Assembly (NCBI RefSeq): GCF_003696305.1
Contig: NZ_RFFK01000002.1
Coordinates: forward strand, 124,001-188,000
Reading direction: 5' to 3'
Origin: Pseudomonas sp. AOB-7
GTDB taxonomy: Bacteria; Pseudomonadota; Gammaproteobacteria; Pseudomonadales; Pseudomonadaceae
Length of the DNA: 64,000 bases
Positions 1 through 9,532 of the stretch are shown here, piece after piece (within the stretch, counting starts at the first letter, position 1; each line of letters starts with the position of its first letter). The notes beneath the pieces were generated by a model, which was given only the letters and a program-made list of their open reading frames with translations, did no database searches and was not told where the DNA came from. The position numbers and the translations under genes are program-made.

Positions 1-1
1 C

Positions 2-337
2 GGGCACCTAGTGGAAATGGCCGATGGTAGCGGCCTCAGCGCGCGCGTGGAGTTCGCCAGGGTGCCGCGTCTGGACAGCGTCGAGCATTACCTGGAGCAG
101 GGCTGCGTGCCCGGCGGCACGCTGCGCAACTTCGACAGCTACGGCGACAAGATCGCGCCGCTACCGGAGCTGGCCAAGCTGCTGCTGTGCGACCCGCAGA
201 CCAGCGGCGGCCTGCTGATCGCCGTGGCGCCGGAAGGCGAGGCCGAGTTCCTCGCCGTCGCCGCCGAGCTGGGCCTGCAGCTGGCGCCCATCGGCGAGAT
301 GGTCGAGCGACAGCGCCACGCGGTCGAGGTGCTGTGA
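2..337 (+). CDS. selD: Selenide, water dikinase, C-terminal part (5' end outside window)
   Basis: SelD makes selenophosphate from selenide and ATP, the selenium donor for tRNA selenation and selenoprotein synthesis. Only the last 111 codons are in the window, so the catalytic Cys/Sec and the ATP-binding N-terminus cannot be seen. The fragment opens with [12 protein letters not shown], the end of the family's conserved GLLGHLxEMA motif, and later has the typical C-terminal [13 protein letters not shown] stretch. The stop TGA shares the sequence ATGA with the start of selU, which is the expected partner because SelU uses the selenophosphate. The identification is firm; the start is unknown. Confidence 0.93.
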   Translation, partial: GHLVEMADGSGLSARVEFARVPRLDSVEHYLEQGCVPGGTLRNFDSYGDKIAPLPELAKLLLCDPQTSGGLLIAVAPEGEAEFLAVAAELGLQLAPIGEMVERQRHAVEVL

Positions 338-1437
338 TGCGGGACAACAGCGCCGACTACCGCGACATCTTTCTGGGCGACCGGCCGATGATGGACGCCC
401 GCGCGCCGGTGGAATTTCTCAAGGGCGCCTTCCCCGGGGTGGTCAACCTGCCGCTGATGGACGACCTCGAGCGGCAGAAGGTCGGTACCTGCTACAAGCA
501 GCGCGGCCAGCAGGCGGCCATCGAGCTGGGCCACCAACTGGTCAGCGGTACGCTGAAGGACGAGCGCATAGCGGCCTGGGCGGCCTTCGCCAAGGCCCAT
601 CCGGACGGCTACCTGTACTGCTTTCGCGGCGGCCTGCGCTCGCAGATCGTCCAGCAGTGGCTCAAGAGCGAGGCGGGTATCGACTACCCGCGGGTGATCG
701 GCGGCTACAAGGCGATGCGCGGCTTTCTCCTGGAAACCAGCGAGCAGGCGGTGGCAGAGTGCGACTTCGTCCTGGTCGGCGGCATGACCGGCACCGGCAA
801 GACCGAGGTGATCGGCCAGCTGGACAACGCCCCGGACCTCGAAGGCCACGCCAACCATCGCGGCTCCAGCTTCGGCAAGCGCGCCAGCGCCCAGCCGGCG
901 CAGATCGATTTCGAGAACGCCCTGGCCATCGACCTGCTCAAGCGTCGCGCGCGCGGCCAGCGGCAGTTCGTGCTGGAGGACGAGGCGCGGCTGATCGGCC
1001 GCTGCTCGCTGCCGCTGCCGCTGTACCAGGCCATGCAGGACTACCCGCTGGTGTGGCTGGAGGACAGCCTGGAGCATCGCGTCGAGCGCATCCTCAAGGC
1101 CTATGTGGTCGAGCTGTGCGCCGAGTTCGTCGCCGTCCACGGCGAGGAGGGCGGATTCGCCGCCTTCGCCGCGCGCCTGCGCGAGAGCCTGGCCAATATC
1201 ACCCGGCGCCTCGGTGGCGAGCGTTATCAGCGTCTGGCGGCGATCATGGACCAGGCCCTGGGCGAGCAGGCCGCCGCCGGCCAGGTCGACACCCACCGCG
1301 GGTGGATCGAGGCGCTGCTGGTGGAGTACTACGATCCGATGTACGTGTTCCAGCGCGAGAGCAAGGCCGGGCGCATCGAGTTCGTCGGCGAGCAGCAGGC
1401 GGTGGTGGACTATCTGCGTCAACGCGCCGGGCGCTGA
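337..1437 (+). CDS. selU: tRNA 2-selenouridine synthase SelU (MnmH)
   Basis: SelU replaces sulfur by selenium at the wobble 2-thiouridine of tRNAs for Lys, Glu and Gln through a geranylated intermediate. The 366-residue product has an N-terminal rhodanese domain with the catalytic loop YCFRGGLRS (Cys95) and a C-terminal P-loop domain with Walker [10 protein letters not shown] at residues 148-156, the standard two-domain layout. The ATG at 337 is chosen because it overlaps the selD stop as ATGA and gives the family's usual length. An upstream in-frame ATG at 187 would only add residues that lie inside selD. It is translationally coupled to its selenophosphate supplier. Confidence 0.95.
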   Translation: MRDNSADYRDIFLGDRPMMDARAPVEFLKGAFPGVVNLPLMDDLERQKVGTCYKQRGQQAAIELGHQLVSGTLKDERIAAWAAFAKAHPDGYLYCFRGGLRSQIVQQWLKSEAGIDYPRVIGGYKAMRGFLLETSEQAVAECDFVLVGGMTGTGKTEVIGQLDNAPDLEGHANHRGSSFGKRASAQPAQIDFENALAIDLLKRRARGQRQFVLEDEARLIGRCSLPLPLYQAMQDYPLVWLEDSLEHRVERILKAYVVELCAEFVAVHGEEGGFAAFAARLRESLANITRRLGGERYQRLAAIMDQALGEQAAAGQVDTHRGWIEALLVEYYDPMYVFQRESKAGRIEFVGEQQAVVDYLRQRAGR

Positions 1438-1513
1438 AGCGGGCACTTTCCCCGGGCGCCGGCGTCCTACACTGGGTCAATCCGTAGTCATGTCCTTGTA
1501 AGGAGTGTGGTCG

Positions 1514-1792
1514 ATGAAACATTGGATCTGTTTGCCAGTAATGGCCCTGGTGCTGAGCGGTTGCGCCGGCAAGACGGTGTACCGCGACACCTGCGCCAAT
1601 CAGCTGGACGCGGCCTGGAAGGAGCTGAGCATCGCCGAGGCCGAAGGCTTCGCCGGCACGGTCAGCTACTCCAAGGCGCTGTCGCTGCTCACCGCGGCCA
1701 AGACCCAGCAGCAGTTCGAGGCCTACGAGGGCTGCACCAGCAAGGCCGAGCGGGCGCGCTTCTACATCCGCGAATCGCGAGCGGGGCGCTGA
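1514..1792 (+). CDS. Small putative lipoprotein of unknown function
   Basis: A 92-residue protein with a lipoprotein signal peptide: basic start MKHW, a hydrophobic stretch, then the lipobox LSGC with the modified Cys at residue 17. The residue after it is Ala, so outer-membrane sorting is expected. The mature part is mostly helical, with two more Cys residues (DTC and EGCTS) that could form a disulfide. AGGAG at 1501-1505 lies 8 bases before the ATG at 1514, which decides against the GTG at 1505. Its stop overlaps the ATG of the next gene, so the two are probably co-transcribed. I do not recognise the family. Confidence 0.75.
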   Translation: MKHWICLPVMALVLSGCAGKTVYRDTCANQLDAAWKELSIAEAEGFAGTVSYSKALSLLTAAKTQQQFEAYEGCTSKAERARFYIRESRAGR

Positions 1793-2397
1793 TGCAGCTC
1801 GACTTCGCCACGCTGAGCCCGCTGGAGGCCTACCGCTGGCTGGCCGCCAGCGTCACCCCGCGGCCCATCGCCTGGGCTTCCACCCGCTCCCCGCAAGGGG
1901 TGGCCAATCTGGCGCCGTTCAGCTTCTTCCAGGTGATCAGCGACAACCCGCCGACCCTGCTGGTCAACGTCAACACCCGCGACGACGGCAGCCTCAAGGA
2001 CAGCCTGCGCAACGCGCAGGCCAGCGGCGAACTGGCGATCCAGTTGGTCAGCTTCGCCCAGGCCGAGGCGATGAACGCCAGCGCGGCGATACTGCCGCAC
2101 GAGGTCAGCGAGTTCGCCCATTGCGCCATCGCCAGCCTGCCGTGCGAGCGCATCGACGTGCCGCGGGTGGCCGGCGCGCCGGTGACCTTCGAGTGCCGGG
2201 TGGCGCAGATCCAGCCCTATCCGGCGGCGAATCCCAACTGCCACCTGATCTTCGCCGAGGTGCTGCTGGCGCATATCGACGACGCGGTGCTCAGCGAGCA
2301 GGGCCGCCTCGACCCGCTCAAGCTCGACCTGATCGGCCGTCTCGGCGGCAGCGCCTACTGCCGCACCACCGAGCTGTTCCAGATGCAGCGGCCATGA
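1792..2397 (+). CDS. Flavin reductase-like, FMN-binding split-barrel protein
   Basis: This 201-residue protein matches the flavin-reductase-like family that binds FMN in a split barrel. It has RPIAWAST at 24-31, NLAPFSFF at 39-46, a following PPTLLVNVN strand, and near the end the GRLGGSAYCR motif. Members reduce flavins with NAD(P)H for partner oxygenases, or have unknown substrates. No partner oxygenase is nearby. The start codon overlaps the stop of the lipoprotein gene (TGATG). Family assignment is good; the physiological role is not known. Confidence 0.85.
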   Translation: MQLDFATLSPLEAYRWLAASVTPRPIAWASTRSPQGVANLAPFSFFQVISDNPPTLLVNVNTRDDGSLKDSLRNAQASGELAIQLVSFAQAEAMNASAAILPHEVSEFAHCAIASLPCERIDVPRVAGAPVTFECRVAQIQPYPAANPNCHLIFAEVLLAHIDDAVLSEQGRLDPLKLDLIGRLGGSAYCRTTELFQMQRP

Positions 2398-2443
2398 ATC
2401 CGCTCTGGAAACGACCTTCAGTTAGCTGATCCTGCCATTTCAG

Positions 2444-2470
2444 GCCCTGCTGGCTTGTCGCCAGCAGGGC
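2444..2470. terminator. Stem-loop after the selU group
   Basis: A perfect inverted repeat GCCCTGCTGG / CCAGCAGGGC (2444-2453 and 2461-2470), extended by one inner C-G pair to an 11-bp stem with a 5-base loop, lies between the flavin reductase stop and the chemoreceptor gene. There is no clear T-run on either side, so it may be a weak or Rho-assisted terminator or a simple intergenic repeat. Confidence 0.45.
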
Positions 2471-2513
2471 GGCGCTCCTATGTTCGGCCATTCGCGGCGA
2501 GCAGTAGGCGGGG

Positions 2514-4484
2514 ATGGTCATGGGGAGCGCGTGGAGCAATCGGCTGGCCAGTCTGAGCACGGCCAGCAAACTGATGCTGGGTTTCGCCCTGGTGCTGGGG
2601 CTTACCGCGCTGGTGGCCGGCACCGGGCTGCTGGCGCTGCGCGAGGTGAATGCCGGGGCGGCGCTGCAGCAGCGCATGAGTGCACTCGGCGAGCAGCTGC
2701 TGCACATGCGCCACAGCGAGCAGGCCTTCGCCCTGGCCGGCGATCCGCAGCAGGCCGCGCGCCTGGCCGAGCAGGCCGAGGCGATCCTGCAGGCCTGCGC
2801 CGCCCTGCAGGGCGAACTGGACGAAGGCACCGCCGCGATCCTGGCGCCGCTGGCGCCGGCGCTGGCCGACTACCGCGCCGCCTTCGCCCGTTACGTTGAA
2901 CTCACCGACAACATGCAGTTGGCGCTGCAGGCCGCCGACTGGCTGGTGGTCAGCGCCGCCAACAGCCTGGAGCTGCTGCAGGAGGGCCTGGCCGAGGACG
3001 GCGTCGACCTGCTCAAGCGCAGCCAGGGCGAGCAGGGCGGCGAGGCGGTGCTGCAGGCCGGGCAGGTCGGCAAGATTCACCAGTTGCTGTTACAGGCACT
3101 GGACCAGGCCCGCCAGCGTCTGGAGGCGAGCCGCCGCAGCGAAGTGCTCGAGCGGGTCGAGATCGCCCAGGCCGGCGAGGCCCAGGCGCTGGCCGCCGAA
3201 CTGCGCGATGCGCTGAGCGATCCCGGCTACGCTGCGGTGCTCGGCGAGGTGGTGGTCAATGTCGACTCCTTCAACGAGCGGCTCAAGGAATACGCCGAGC
3301 AGCTGCAGCAGCAAAAGCAGGTCTACCTGCAGCTGGTGGCGCAGATCGAACAACTGCTCGGCCAGGTCGAGCAGGCCCTCGGCGCCCAGCGCCAGGCCAT
3401 GCAGGCCGCGCAGCAGGCGAGCAGCGCCCTGATCCTGCTGGCGGCGGCCCTGGCCCTGCTGGTCGGCCTGGGGGCCGCGCTGGCCATCAGCCTGGCCATA
3501 GTGCGGCCGCTGAAACGGGTGATCGGCCTGGCCGAGCGCATCGCCGCCGGCGACCTGAGTGCGCGCATCGAAATCGACCGGCGCGACGAGATCGGCCAGC
3601 TGCTCGGCGCCATGCAGGCCATGGCCGGCAACCTGCGCGAGATGGTCGGCCGTCTGCAGGGCGGGGTGACCCAGCTGTCCAGCTCGGCGCAGTCGCTGTC
3701 GACGGTGACCGAGCAGACCCGCCAGGGGGTCAACGGGCAGAAGCTGGAGACCGATCAGGTGGCCACCGCCATGAGCCAGATGACCGCCACCGTGCACGAG
3801 GTGGCGCGCAACGCCGAGGCCGCCGCGGTTTCCACCGAGCAGGCCGATCGGCGCGTCGACAGTGGCAGCCAGGTGGTGCGCCAGACCCTGCAGCGCATCG
3901 ACCAGCTGGCCGGCGCGATGGACGCCACCACCGCCAGCATCCAGCGCCTGAGCCAGGACACCCAGCGCATCGACGCGGTGCTGGAGGTGATCAAGAACGT
4001 CGCCGAGCAGACCAATCTGCTGGCGCTCAACGCCGCCATCGAGGCGGCGCGTGCCGGCGAGCAGGGCCGCGGCTTCGCCGTGGTCGCCGACGAGGTGCGC
4101 GCCCTGGCCAAGCGCACCCAGCAGTCCACCGCCGAGATCGAGGCGCTGATCGCCGCGCTGCGCGAGGGCAGCCGCCGCGCGGTGGCCGACATGGCGCAGA
4201 GCGCCAGCCTGGTGAGCCAGACGGTGGAGGGCGCCAACCAGACCGAGGGCGCGCTGACGGCCATCGCCGAGGCGGTGGCGCGGATCTTCGAGATGAACCA
4301 GCAGATCGCCGCGGCGGCCGAACAGCAGACGGCGGTGGCCGAGGAGATCAACCGCAGCGTCACCTCGATCCGCGATATCGCCGATCAGTCGGCCAGCGCC
4401 ATGGAACAGACCGCCGCCTCGAGCATCCAGCTGGCCGAGCTGGGCCGCGAGCTGCAGGGCATGGCCGGGCATTTTCGTCTGTAA
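2514..4484 (+). CDS. Methyl-accepting chemotaxis protein with large helical sensor domain
   Basis: A 656-residue transmembrane chemoreceptor. TM1 is about residues 20-42 and TM2 about 304-329. A 260-residue, heptad-rich, all-helical periplasmic region lies between them, a size and composition suggesting a helical bimodular (HBM) type sensor, though the ligand cannot be read. HAMP follows at about 330-383, and the signalling hairpin tip is near 500-530 ([15 protein letters not shown], then [15 protein letters not shown]). No C-terminal pentapeptide for CheR/CheB is seen. A second in-frame ATG at 2520 is an alternative start. It would signal through CheW and CheA, which are not encoded here. 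Confidence 0.92.
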   Translation: MVMGSAWSNRLASLSTASKLMLGFALVLGLTALVAGTGLLALREVNAGAALQQRMSALGEQLLHMRHSEQAFALAGDPQQAARLAEQAEAILQACAALQGELDEGTAAILAPLAPALADYRAAFARYVELTDNMQLALQAADWLVVSAANSLELLQEGLAEDGVDLLKRSQGEQGGEAVLQAGQVGKIHQLLLQALDQARQRLEASRRSEVLERVEIAQAGEAQALAAELRDALSDPGYAAVLGEVVVNVDSFNERLKEYAEQLQQQKQVYLQLVAQIEQLLGQVEQALGAQRQAMQAAQQASSALILLAAALALLVGLGAALAISLAIVRPLKRVIGLAERIAAGDLSARIEIDRRDEIGQLLGAMQAMAGNLREMVGRLQGGVTQLSSSAQSLSTVTEQTRQGVNGQKLETDQVATAMSQMTATVHEVARNAEAAAVSTEQADRRVDSGSQVVRQTLQRIDQLAGAMDATTASIQRLSQDTQRIDAVLEVIKNVAEQTNLLALNAAIEAARAGEQGRGFAVVADEVRALAKRTQQSTAEIEALIAALREGSRRAVADMAQSASLVSQTVEGANQTEGALTAIAEAVARIFEMNQQIAAAAEQQTAVAEEINRSVTSIRDIADQSASAMEQTAASSIQLAELGRELQGMAGHFRL

Positions 4485-4582
4485 GGGCGGGCGCGCTCAC
4501 AGTTTCGTCAGCAAAGATTGCATAGCACTTTGCCGCACTTGAGTGGCCCAGTAGCATCGGCGGTCTGCATAAGGAGCCAACG

Positions 4583-5500
4583 ATGCGAAGCAAACTGGAC
4601 GCCTGCCTGGACTCGGTCAATCAGGTGCTGCTGGGCAAGGAGGCGCAGGTGCGCCTGGCGCTGACCTGCCTGCTGGCGCGCGGTCACCTGCTGATCGAAG
4701 ACCTGCCCGGCATGGGCAAGACCACCTTGAGCCATGCTCTGGCGCGGGTGCTGGGGCTGAGCTTCCAGCGTATCCAGTTCACCTCCGACCTGTTGCCCGG
4801 CGACATCCTCGGCACCTCGGTGTTCGACAAGGACAGTGGCCAGTTCGTCTTCCACCCCGGGCCGATCTTCGCCGAGCTGGTGCTGGCCGACGAGATCAAC
4901 CGCGCCACGCCGAAGAGCCAGAGCGCGCTGCTCGAGGCCATGGAAGAGGGCCAGGTGACCATCGAGGGCGCCACCCGACCGCTGCCCGAGCCGTTCTTCG
5001 TCATCGCCACGCAGAACCCGGTGAGCAGCGGCGGCACCTTCGCCCTGCCGGAGTCGCAGCTGGACCGTTTCCTCATGCGCCTGTCGCTGGGTTATCCGGC
5101 CCAGGCGGCGGAGAAGGCGCTGCTGCTGGGCGACGCGCGGCGCGAGCTGCTGCCGCGGCTGCAAGCGATTCTCGACCATGCCGAGCTGGCCCGGCTGCAG
5201 GCCGAGGTGCCCAGGGTGCGCGCCAGCGATGCGCTGATCGATTACGTGCTGCGCCTGGTCGAGGCCACCCGCAGCCAGCCGCAGTTCGCCTGGGGCCTGT
5301 CGCCGCGCGCCAGCCTGGCGCTGCTGGCCGCGGCGCGGGCCTGGGCGCTGCTGGCCGAGCGCGACTACGTGATCCCCGAGGACGTGCAGGCGGTATTGCC
5401 GTCGGTGGTCGGTCACCGCCTGCGCGAGCGCGCCGACCCCACCGGCCACGGCGGCGGCAGCCTGGTGCAGTGGCTGCTGCGCGAAGTGCCGGCGCTCTGA
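4583..5500 (+). CDS. MoxR-family AAA+ ATPase
   Basis: A 305-residue MoxR ATPase, a chaperone-like AAA+ protein usually encoded with DUF58 and transglutaminase or VWA proteins and thought to help their assembly. It has Walker A LPGMGKTT at 41-48, Walker B LVLADEIN at about 99-106, and a sensor-like stretch ending IATQNP. AAGGAG sits 7 bases before the ATG. Its stop shares TGATG with the DUF58 gene, which in turn overlaps tgpA, giving a clear three-gene operon. The pathway role is inferred from this context. Confidence 0.92.
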   Translation: MRSKLDACLDSVNQVLLGKEAQVRLALTCLLARGHLLIEDLPGMGKTTLSHALARVLGLSFQRIQFTSDLLPGDILGTSVFDKDSGQFVFHPGPIFAELVLADEINRATPKSQSALLEAMEEGQVTIEGATRPLPEPFFVIATQNPVSSGGTFALPESQLDRFLMRLSLGYPAQAAEKALLLGDARRELLPRLQAILDHAELARLQAEVPRVRASDALIDYVLRLVEATRSQPQFAWGLSPRASLALLAAARAWALLAERDYVIPEDVQAVLPSVVGHRLRERADPTGHGGGSLVQWLLREVPAL

Positions 5501-6453
5501 TGCGTGCCGCGCTGAAACCGCTGTGGGGCCGCTGGCTGGCGCGGCGCATTCCGCCGGCGGCCAGCGTGCGGCTCAATCAGCGGCGCATCTTCATCCTGCC
5601 CACTCGGGTCGGCGCCGCCTATGGCCTGGCCCTGCTGCTGATGCTGCTGGTCGGCATCAACTACCAGAACAGCCTGGCCTACGGCCTGACCTTCCTGCTG
5701 ATGGCGGTGTTCGTGGTCGCCATCCTGCACACCTATCGCAACCTGGCCGGGCTGGTGCTCAAGGCCGGCGGTGGCGGCGCGGTGTTCGTCGGCGAGCAGG
5801 CGCGCTTTCGCGTGCGTCTGGAAAGCCGCGAGCGCGAGCACCAGGCCGTGGCCTTGGGGTGGCCGCCGGCCGAGCTGCTGGCGCGCGACGTGCCGCGCCA
5901 GGGCCAGGCCGAGCTGGAGCTGAGCCTGCCGGCGCAGCGCCGCGGCTGGCTGCGCCCAGGCCGGCTGCGGGTGGAGAGCCGCTTTCCCCTCGGCCTGCTG
6001 GTGGCCTGGAGCTGGGTCGATCTGGATCAGGCGGTGCTGGTCTATCCGCGGCCGCTTGCGGGCGAGCTGCCGTTGGCCGCCGGCCTGGGCGCCGAGGACG
6101 AGGAGGGCATGCGCGCCCGCGGCCAGGGCTCCGACGATTTCCAGGGCCTGCGCGACTACCAGCCGGGCGACTCCAAGCGGCGCCTGGACTGGAAGGCCTA
6201 CTCGCGCGGCCAGGGCCTGCTGGTCAAGGAGTTCGCCATGCTCGGCGGGCGCGACCTGTGGCTGGACTTCGAGCAGTTGGGCGGCGATGCGGAGCTGCGC
6301 CTGTCGCTGCTCTGTCACTGGGTGCTGCAACTGGCGGAGCGGCAACAGGCGTTCGGCCTGCAGCTGCCGGGGCAGGTGATCGCCCCGGACTCCGGCGAAG
6401 GCCATCGCGACGCCTGCCTGCGCGCCCTGGCGCTGTTCGGTGAGCCGGCATGA
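5500..6453 (+). CDS. DUF58 domain membrane protein
   Basis: A 317-residue protein with two membrane segments near residues 38-86 followed by a cytoplasmic or peripheral beta-rich region. The DUF58 signature is GSDDFQGLRDYQPGDSKRRL followed by DWKAYSR around residues 210-240. DUF58 proteins are nearly always encoded between a MoxR ATPase and a transglutaminase-like membrane protein, exactly as here. The ATG at 5500 overlaps the moxR stop; an upstream in-frame start at 5470 would run into moxR. The molecular function of the family is not established. Confidence 0.9.
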   Translation: MRAALKPLWGRWLARRIPPAASVRLNQRRIFILPTRVGAAYGLALLLMLLVGINYQNSLAYGLTFLLMAVFVVAILHTYRNLAGLVLKAGGGGAVFVGEQARFRVRLESREREHQAVALGWPPAELLARDVPRQGQAELELSLPAQRRGWLRPGRLRVESRFPLGLLVAWSWVDLDQAVLVYPRPLAGELPLAAGLGAEDEEGMRARGQGSDDFQGLRDYQPGDSKRRLDWKAYSRGQGLLVKEFAMLGGRDLWLDFEQLGGDAELRLSLLCHWVLQLAERQQAFGLQLPGQVIAPDSGEGHRDACLRALALFGEPA

Positions 6454-8435
6454 GCACACTGCCGGGCATTCCGCGCATTGCCCTGACCTGGCTGCTGGTG
6501 GCCCAGGTGCTGGTGATCCTGCCGCATCTGGTGCACCTGCCGCTGTGGATGGTCGCCCTGTGGCTGGGCGCCGCCGCCTGGCGCGTGCAGATCTTCCGCA
6601 TGCGCGCGCGCTACCCCAACGGCTGGGCCAAGGGCGGTCTGATGCTGCTGGTGCTGGCCGGCGTGCTGCTGTCGCGCGGCACCCTGGTGGGGCTGGACGC
6701 GGCGGTGGTGCTGCTGATCGCCACCTTCGTCCTCAAGCTGGTGGAGATGCGCAGCCGGCGCGACGCCCTGGTGCTGATCTTTCTCGGCTTCTTCTGCGTG
6801 GTGACCGCCTACCTGTTCGACGACGGCATCCTCGCCGCGCTGTACAGCCTGCTGCCGGTGACCGCGCTGCTCGCCGCGCTGGTGGGGCTGCAGCACAGCG
6901 GTTTCGCCGAGCGGCCCTGGCCGACCCTGCGCCTGGCCGGCGGCCTGCTGCTGCAGGCGCTGCCGCTGATGGTTCTGCTGTTTCTGTTCTTCCCGCGCAT
7001 GGGCCCGCTGTGGTCGCTGCCGATGCCCAGCGACAAGGGCGTCACCGGGCTGTCCGACAGCATGGAGCCGGGGGAGATCGCCGAGCTCAGCCGCTCCTCG
7101 GCGCTGGCCTTTCGCGCCAGCTTCGACGGCCCGATACCGGAGCGCCACGCGCTGTACTGGCGCGCCTTGACCCTGGAGCGCTTCGACGGCCGGCGCTGGT
7201 CGCAATCCAGCTACGCCGAGCTGCCCGCGACGCCGCAGTGGCGCCAGGCGGGCGAGCCGCTGGACTACAGCATCGTCATGCAGCCCAGCGGCAAGCCCTG
7301 GCTGTTCGCCCTCGACGTCGGCGAGCTCGCGCAGGGCGACAGCCGCATGATGAGCGACTTCCGCTGGCAGCGGCGGCGCCCGGTGGATCGCCCCTTGCTC
7401 TATCAGGTGCGCTCCTGGCCGCAGGCACTGCGCGAGGCGGACGCCGAACCGCCGGCGTTGCGCCGCGCGCTGCAACTGCCCGAGCAGGGCGATCCGCGTA
7501 GCCGCGCCTGGGCCGCCGAGCTGCAGCGTCAGCATCCGCAGGCCGATGCGTTGGTCGCCGCGCTGCTGCAGCATTTCAACCGCGAGCCCTACGTCTACAC
7601 CCTGCGCCCGCAGCCGCTGGGCGCGGACAGCATCGACGACTTCCTGTTCAACACCCGCCGCGGCTTCTGCGCCCACTACGCCGGGGCCATGACCTTCGTC
7701 CTGCGCGCCGCCGGCATTCCCGCGCGGGTGGTGGCCGGCTACCAGGGCGGCGAGCTCAACCCCGGCGGCAACTACATCCAGGTGCGCCAGTTCGATGCCC
7801 ACGCCTGGGTCGAGTACTGGCAGCCAGGCCGCGGCTGGCGCAGCGTCGATCCCACCTTCCAGGTGGCGCCGCAGCGCATTGAGCAGAGCCTGGAGGAGGC
7901 GCTGGCCGAGGAGGACGGTTTTCTCGACGACCAGCCCTTCTCGCCGCTGCGCTACCGCGAGCTGGCCTGGCTCAACCAGTTGCGCCTGAGCTGGGAAAAC
8001 CTCAACTACGGCTGGCAGCGCTGGGTGCTGGGCTACCAGGGCGAGCAGCAGTTGCAGCTGCTGCAGCGCTGGTTTGGCAGCCTCGACTGGCAGCGCCTGG
8101 CGCTGGCCCTGGTCGGCAGCGGCACGCTGCTGCTCGGCCTGCTGGCGCTGTGGTTGCTGAGGCCCTGGCAGCAGCGTCGCGACCCGCAGCGCCAGGCCTT
8201 CCGCCGCTTCGAGCAGCTGCTGGCGCGGCACGGCGTGCGGCGCCAGGCGGGCGAGGGGCCGCGTGCCTTCGCCGAGCGAGCGGGTCGCGAACTCCCGGCC
8301 CAGGCCGCAGCGATCCAGGCCTTTGCCCGCTGTTTCGAGGCCCAGCGCTACGCCGGCCAGCCCCCCTCGCGGGCGGCCCTGCGCCAGGCGCTGGGTGAGT
8401 TGCGCAGGGCTTTGCCCTGGCGCCTGTTGCGCTAG
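6450..8435 (+). CDS. tgpA: Membrane protein with periplasmic transglutaminase domain, TgpA
   Basis: A 661-residue protein matching TgpA of P. aeruginosa (described as essential for viability there). There are about six N-terminal membrane segments up to residue 182 (DUF3488 region). A periplasmic transglutaminase-like domain follows with a visible triad: Cys407 in RRGFCAHYAG, His451 in FDAHAWVEYW and Asp467 in SVDPTF. One more membrane segment is near residues 550-575, with a short cytoplasmic tail. Its start overlaps the DUF58 stop as ATGA. The triad sits at almost the same residue numbers as I recall for P. aeruginosa TgpA, and the moxR-DUF58-tgpA order is conserved. Confidence 0.93.
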   Translation: MSTLPGIPRIALTWLLVAQVLVILPHLVHLPLWMVALWLGAAAWRVQIFRMRARYPNGWAKGGLMLLVLAGVLLSRGTLVGLDAAVVLLIATFVLKLVEMRSRRDALVLIFLGFFCVVTAYLFDDGILAALYSLLPVTALLAALVGLQHSGFAERPWPTLRLAGGLLLQALPLMVLLFLFFPRMGPLWSLPMPSDKGVTGLSDSMEPGEIAELSRSSALAFRASFDGPIPERHALYWRALTLERFDGRRWSQSSYAELPATPQWRQAGEPLDYSIVMQPSGKPWLFALDVGELAQGDSRMMSDFRWQRRRPVDRPLLYQVRSWPQALREADAEPPALRRALQLPEQGDPRSRAWAAELQRQHPQADALVAALLQHFNREPYVYTLRPQPLGADSIDDFLFNTRRGFCAHYAGAMTFVLRAAGIPARVVAGYQGGELNPGGNYIQVRQFDAHAWVEYWQPGRGWRSVDPTFQVAPQRIEQSLEEALAEEDGFLDDQPFSPLRYRELAWLNQLRLSWENLNYGWQRWVLGYQGEQQLQLLQRWFGSLDWQRLALALVGSGTLLLGLLALWLLRPWQQRRDPQRQAFRRFEQLLARHGVRRQAGEGPRAFAERAGRELPAQAAAIQAFARCFEAQRYAGQPPSRAALRQALGELRRALPWRLLR

Positions 8436-8580
8436 GGCGCGGTCTCGCAATAATCACCTGGGGGTGCGCCGTGCGCTGTGCGCACCGCGAGCGACGGGAT
8501 GCCCGGTGCGCATGGCCTGGGCGGCCCCGCGACAGCCTACGAGCCGGCGTCAGCGCAATATGCTGCTGCGACGGCGCGTG

Positions 8581-8608
8581 GGGTGGATGACGCTCTTTTC
8601 ATCCACCC
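8581..8608. repeat. Palindromic intergenic repeat after tgpA
   Basis: GGGTGGATGA (8581-8590) and TCATCCACCC (8599-8608) form a perfect 10-bp stem with an 8-base loop. Just upstream, GGTGCGC at 8463-8469 pairs with GCGCACC at 8480-8486, and GGTGCGCA recurs at 8505-8512. The 220-bp gap between tgpA and the CHAD gene thus consists largely of short palindromes. Stems of the GGGTGGAT type are, from memory, common dispersed intergenic repeats in pseudomonads. It may also end tgpA transcription. Confidence 0.55.
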
Positions 8609-8655
8609 TTGGTCCGGCAGTGGTGAATGACCGATCCGAGTAAGGGGACGTGCGT

Positions 8656-9426
8656 ATGAAGGGGTTCGTCGAGCGGATTCTGGCCCGGGTGCTGGCGTTG
8701 CAGGTGCGTCTGTACGCCTGCCAGGCGCGTCTGGCAGGCGCCACCGACGCGGAAGCCCTGCACGATCTGCGCATCGCCCTGCGCCAGCTGCGCAGCCTGC
8801 TGCGACCCTTGCGCGGTTTGCCGGCGGTGGACGCGCTGGAGCAGGGCGCCGCCGTGCTGGGGCGCCTCAGCGGGCCGTTGCGCGACCGCGAGGTGCTGAC
8901 GGCCGAGCTGCGTCGCCTGGGGCTGAGCGAGTTGGCCCAGGCCGGCGAGGCGCGGCGGGTCGCCGGACATGCCGCCGTCGCCGCCAGTCGCGAGCTGGCC
9001 GACTTGCAGCTGCTGCTCGATGCCTGGCCGGGCAACTGGCGCCAAGCCGCAGCCGAGGGCCAGCTGCGCGGCGTGGGCAAGCGCATCCGCCGCCGTTTGC
9101 GCCGTCAGCAGCGCCAGCTGGCGCGTGCCCTGCGCGACCCGGCGCACGACCGCCACCGCCTGCGCCTGCTGATCAAGCGGGTGCGTTACGCCGCCGAGGC
9201 CTATCCGCTGCATAGCGGCCTGGACGCCGCGACGCAGGGCCGGTTGAAGCACGCGCAGAGCGAGCTGGGCGACTGGCACGATCACCTGCAATGGCTGGCG
9301 CAGAGCGATTCCAGCGAGGCCCTGCAGTCCTGCCGCGCGGCCTGGTTGCAGGCCCAGGCGGCAGCCGAACGGCGCGCGGACGAGGCGCTGCTGGCGCTGC
9401 ATGGCGACTTCCTGCTGGATAAATAA
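8656..9426 (+). CDS. CHAD domain protein
   Basis: A 256-residue all-helical protein covering one CHAD domain (conserved histidine alpha-helical domain). The two hallmark helices are visible: EALHDLRIALRQLRSLLRPL near residues 33-52, and DRHRLRLLIKRVRYAAEAYP near 165-184, with their conserved His and Arg residues. CHAD domains bind polyphosphate and are often fused to or encoded next to CYTH phosphatases; no CYTH gene is seen here. AAGGGGA precedes the ATG at 8656, which is preferred over the GTG two codons upstream. Confidence 0.85.
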   Translation: MKGFVERILARVLALQVRLYACQARLAGATDAEALHDLRIALRQLRSLLRPLRGLPAVDALEQGAAVLGRLSGPLRDREVLTAELRRLGLSELAQAGEARRVAGHAAVAASRELADLQLLLDAWPGNWRQAAAEGQLRGVGKRIRRRLRRQQRQLARALRDPAHDRHRLRLLIKRVRYAAEAYPLHSGLDAATQGRLKHAQSELGDWHDHLQWLAQSDSSEALQSCRAAWLQAQAAAERRADEALLALHGDFLLDK

Positions 9427-9449
9427 GGCGACATTTTCGCCGGAACTAT

Positions 9450-9473
9450 GGCCGAATAACCATCCTTTCGGCC
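9450..9473. terminator. Weak stem-loop between CHAD and thioesterase genes
   Basis: GGCCGAA (9450-9456) pairs with TTCGGCC (9467-9473) around a 10-base loop. No T-run follows, so its role as a terminator is uncertain. Confidence 0.3.
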
Positions 9474-9532
9474 TATCGTTCGGCCTCCACCATCCCCTAA
9501 GATCGACGCCATCTATCGTTTGCGAGGTGGCT

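Noticed and set aside
139..1446. 435-codon minus-strand open frame opposite selU
   Set aside because: Low-complexity antisense shadow; selU has intact rhodanese and P-loop motifs.
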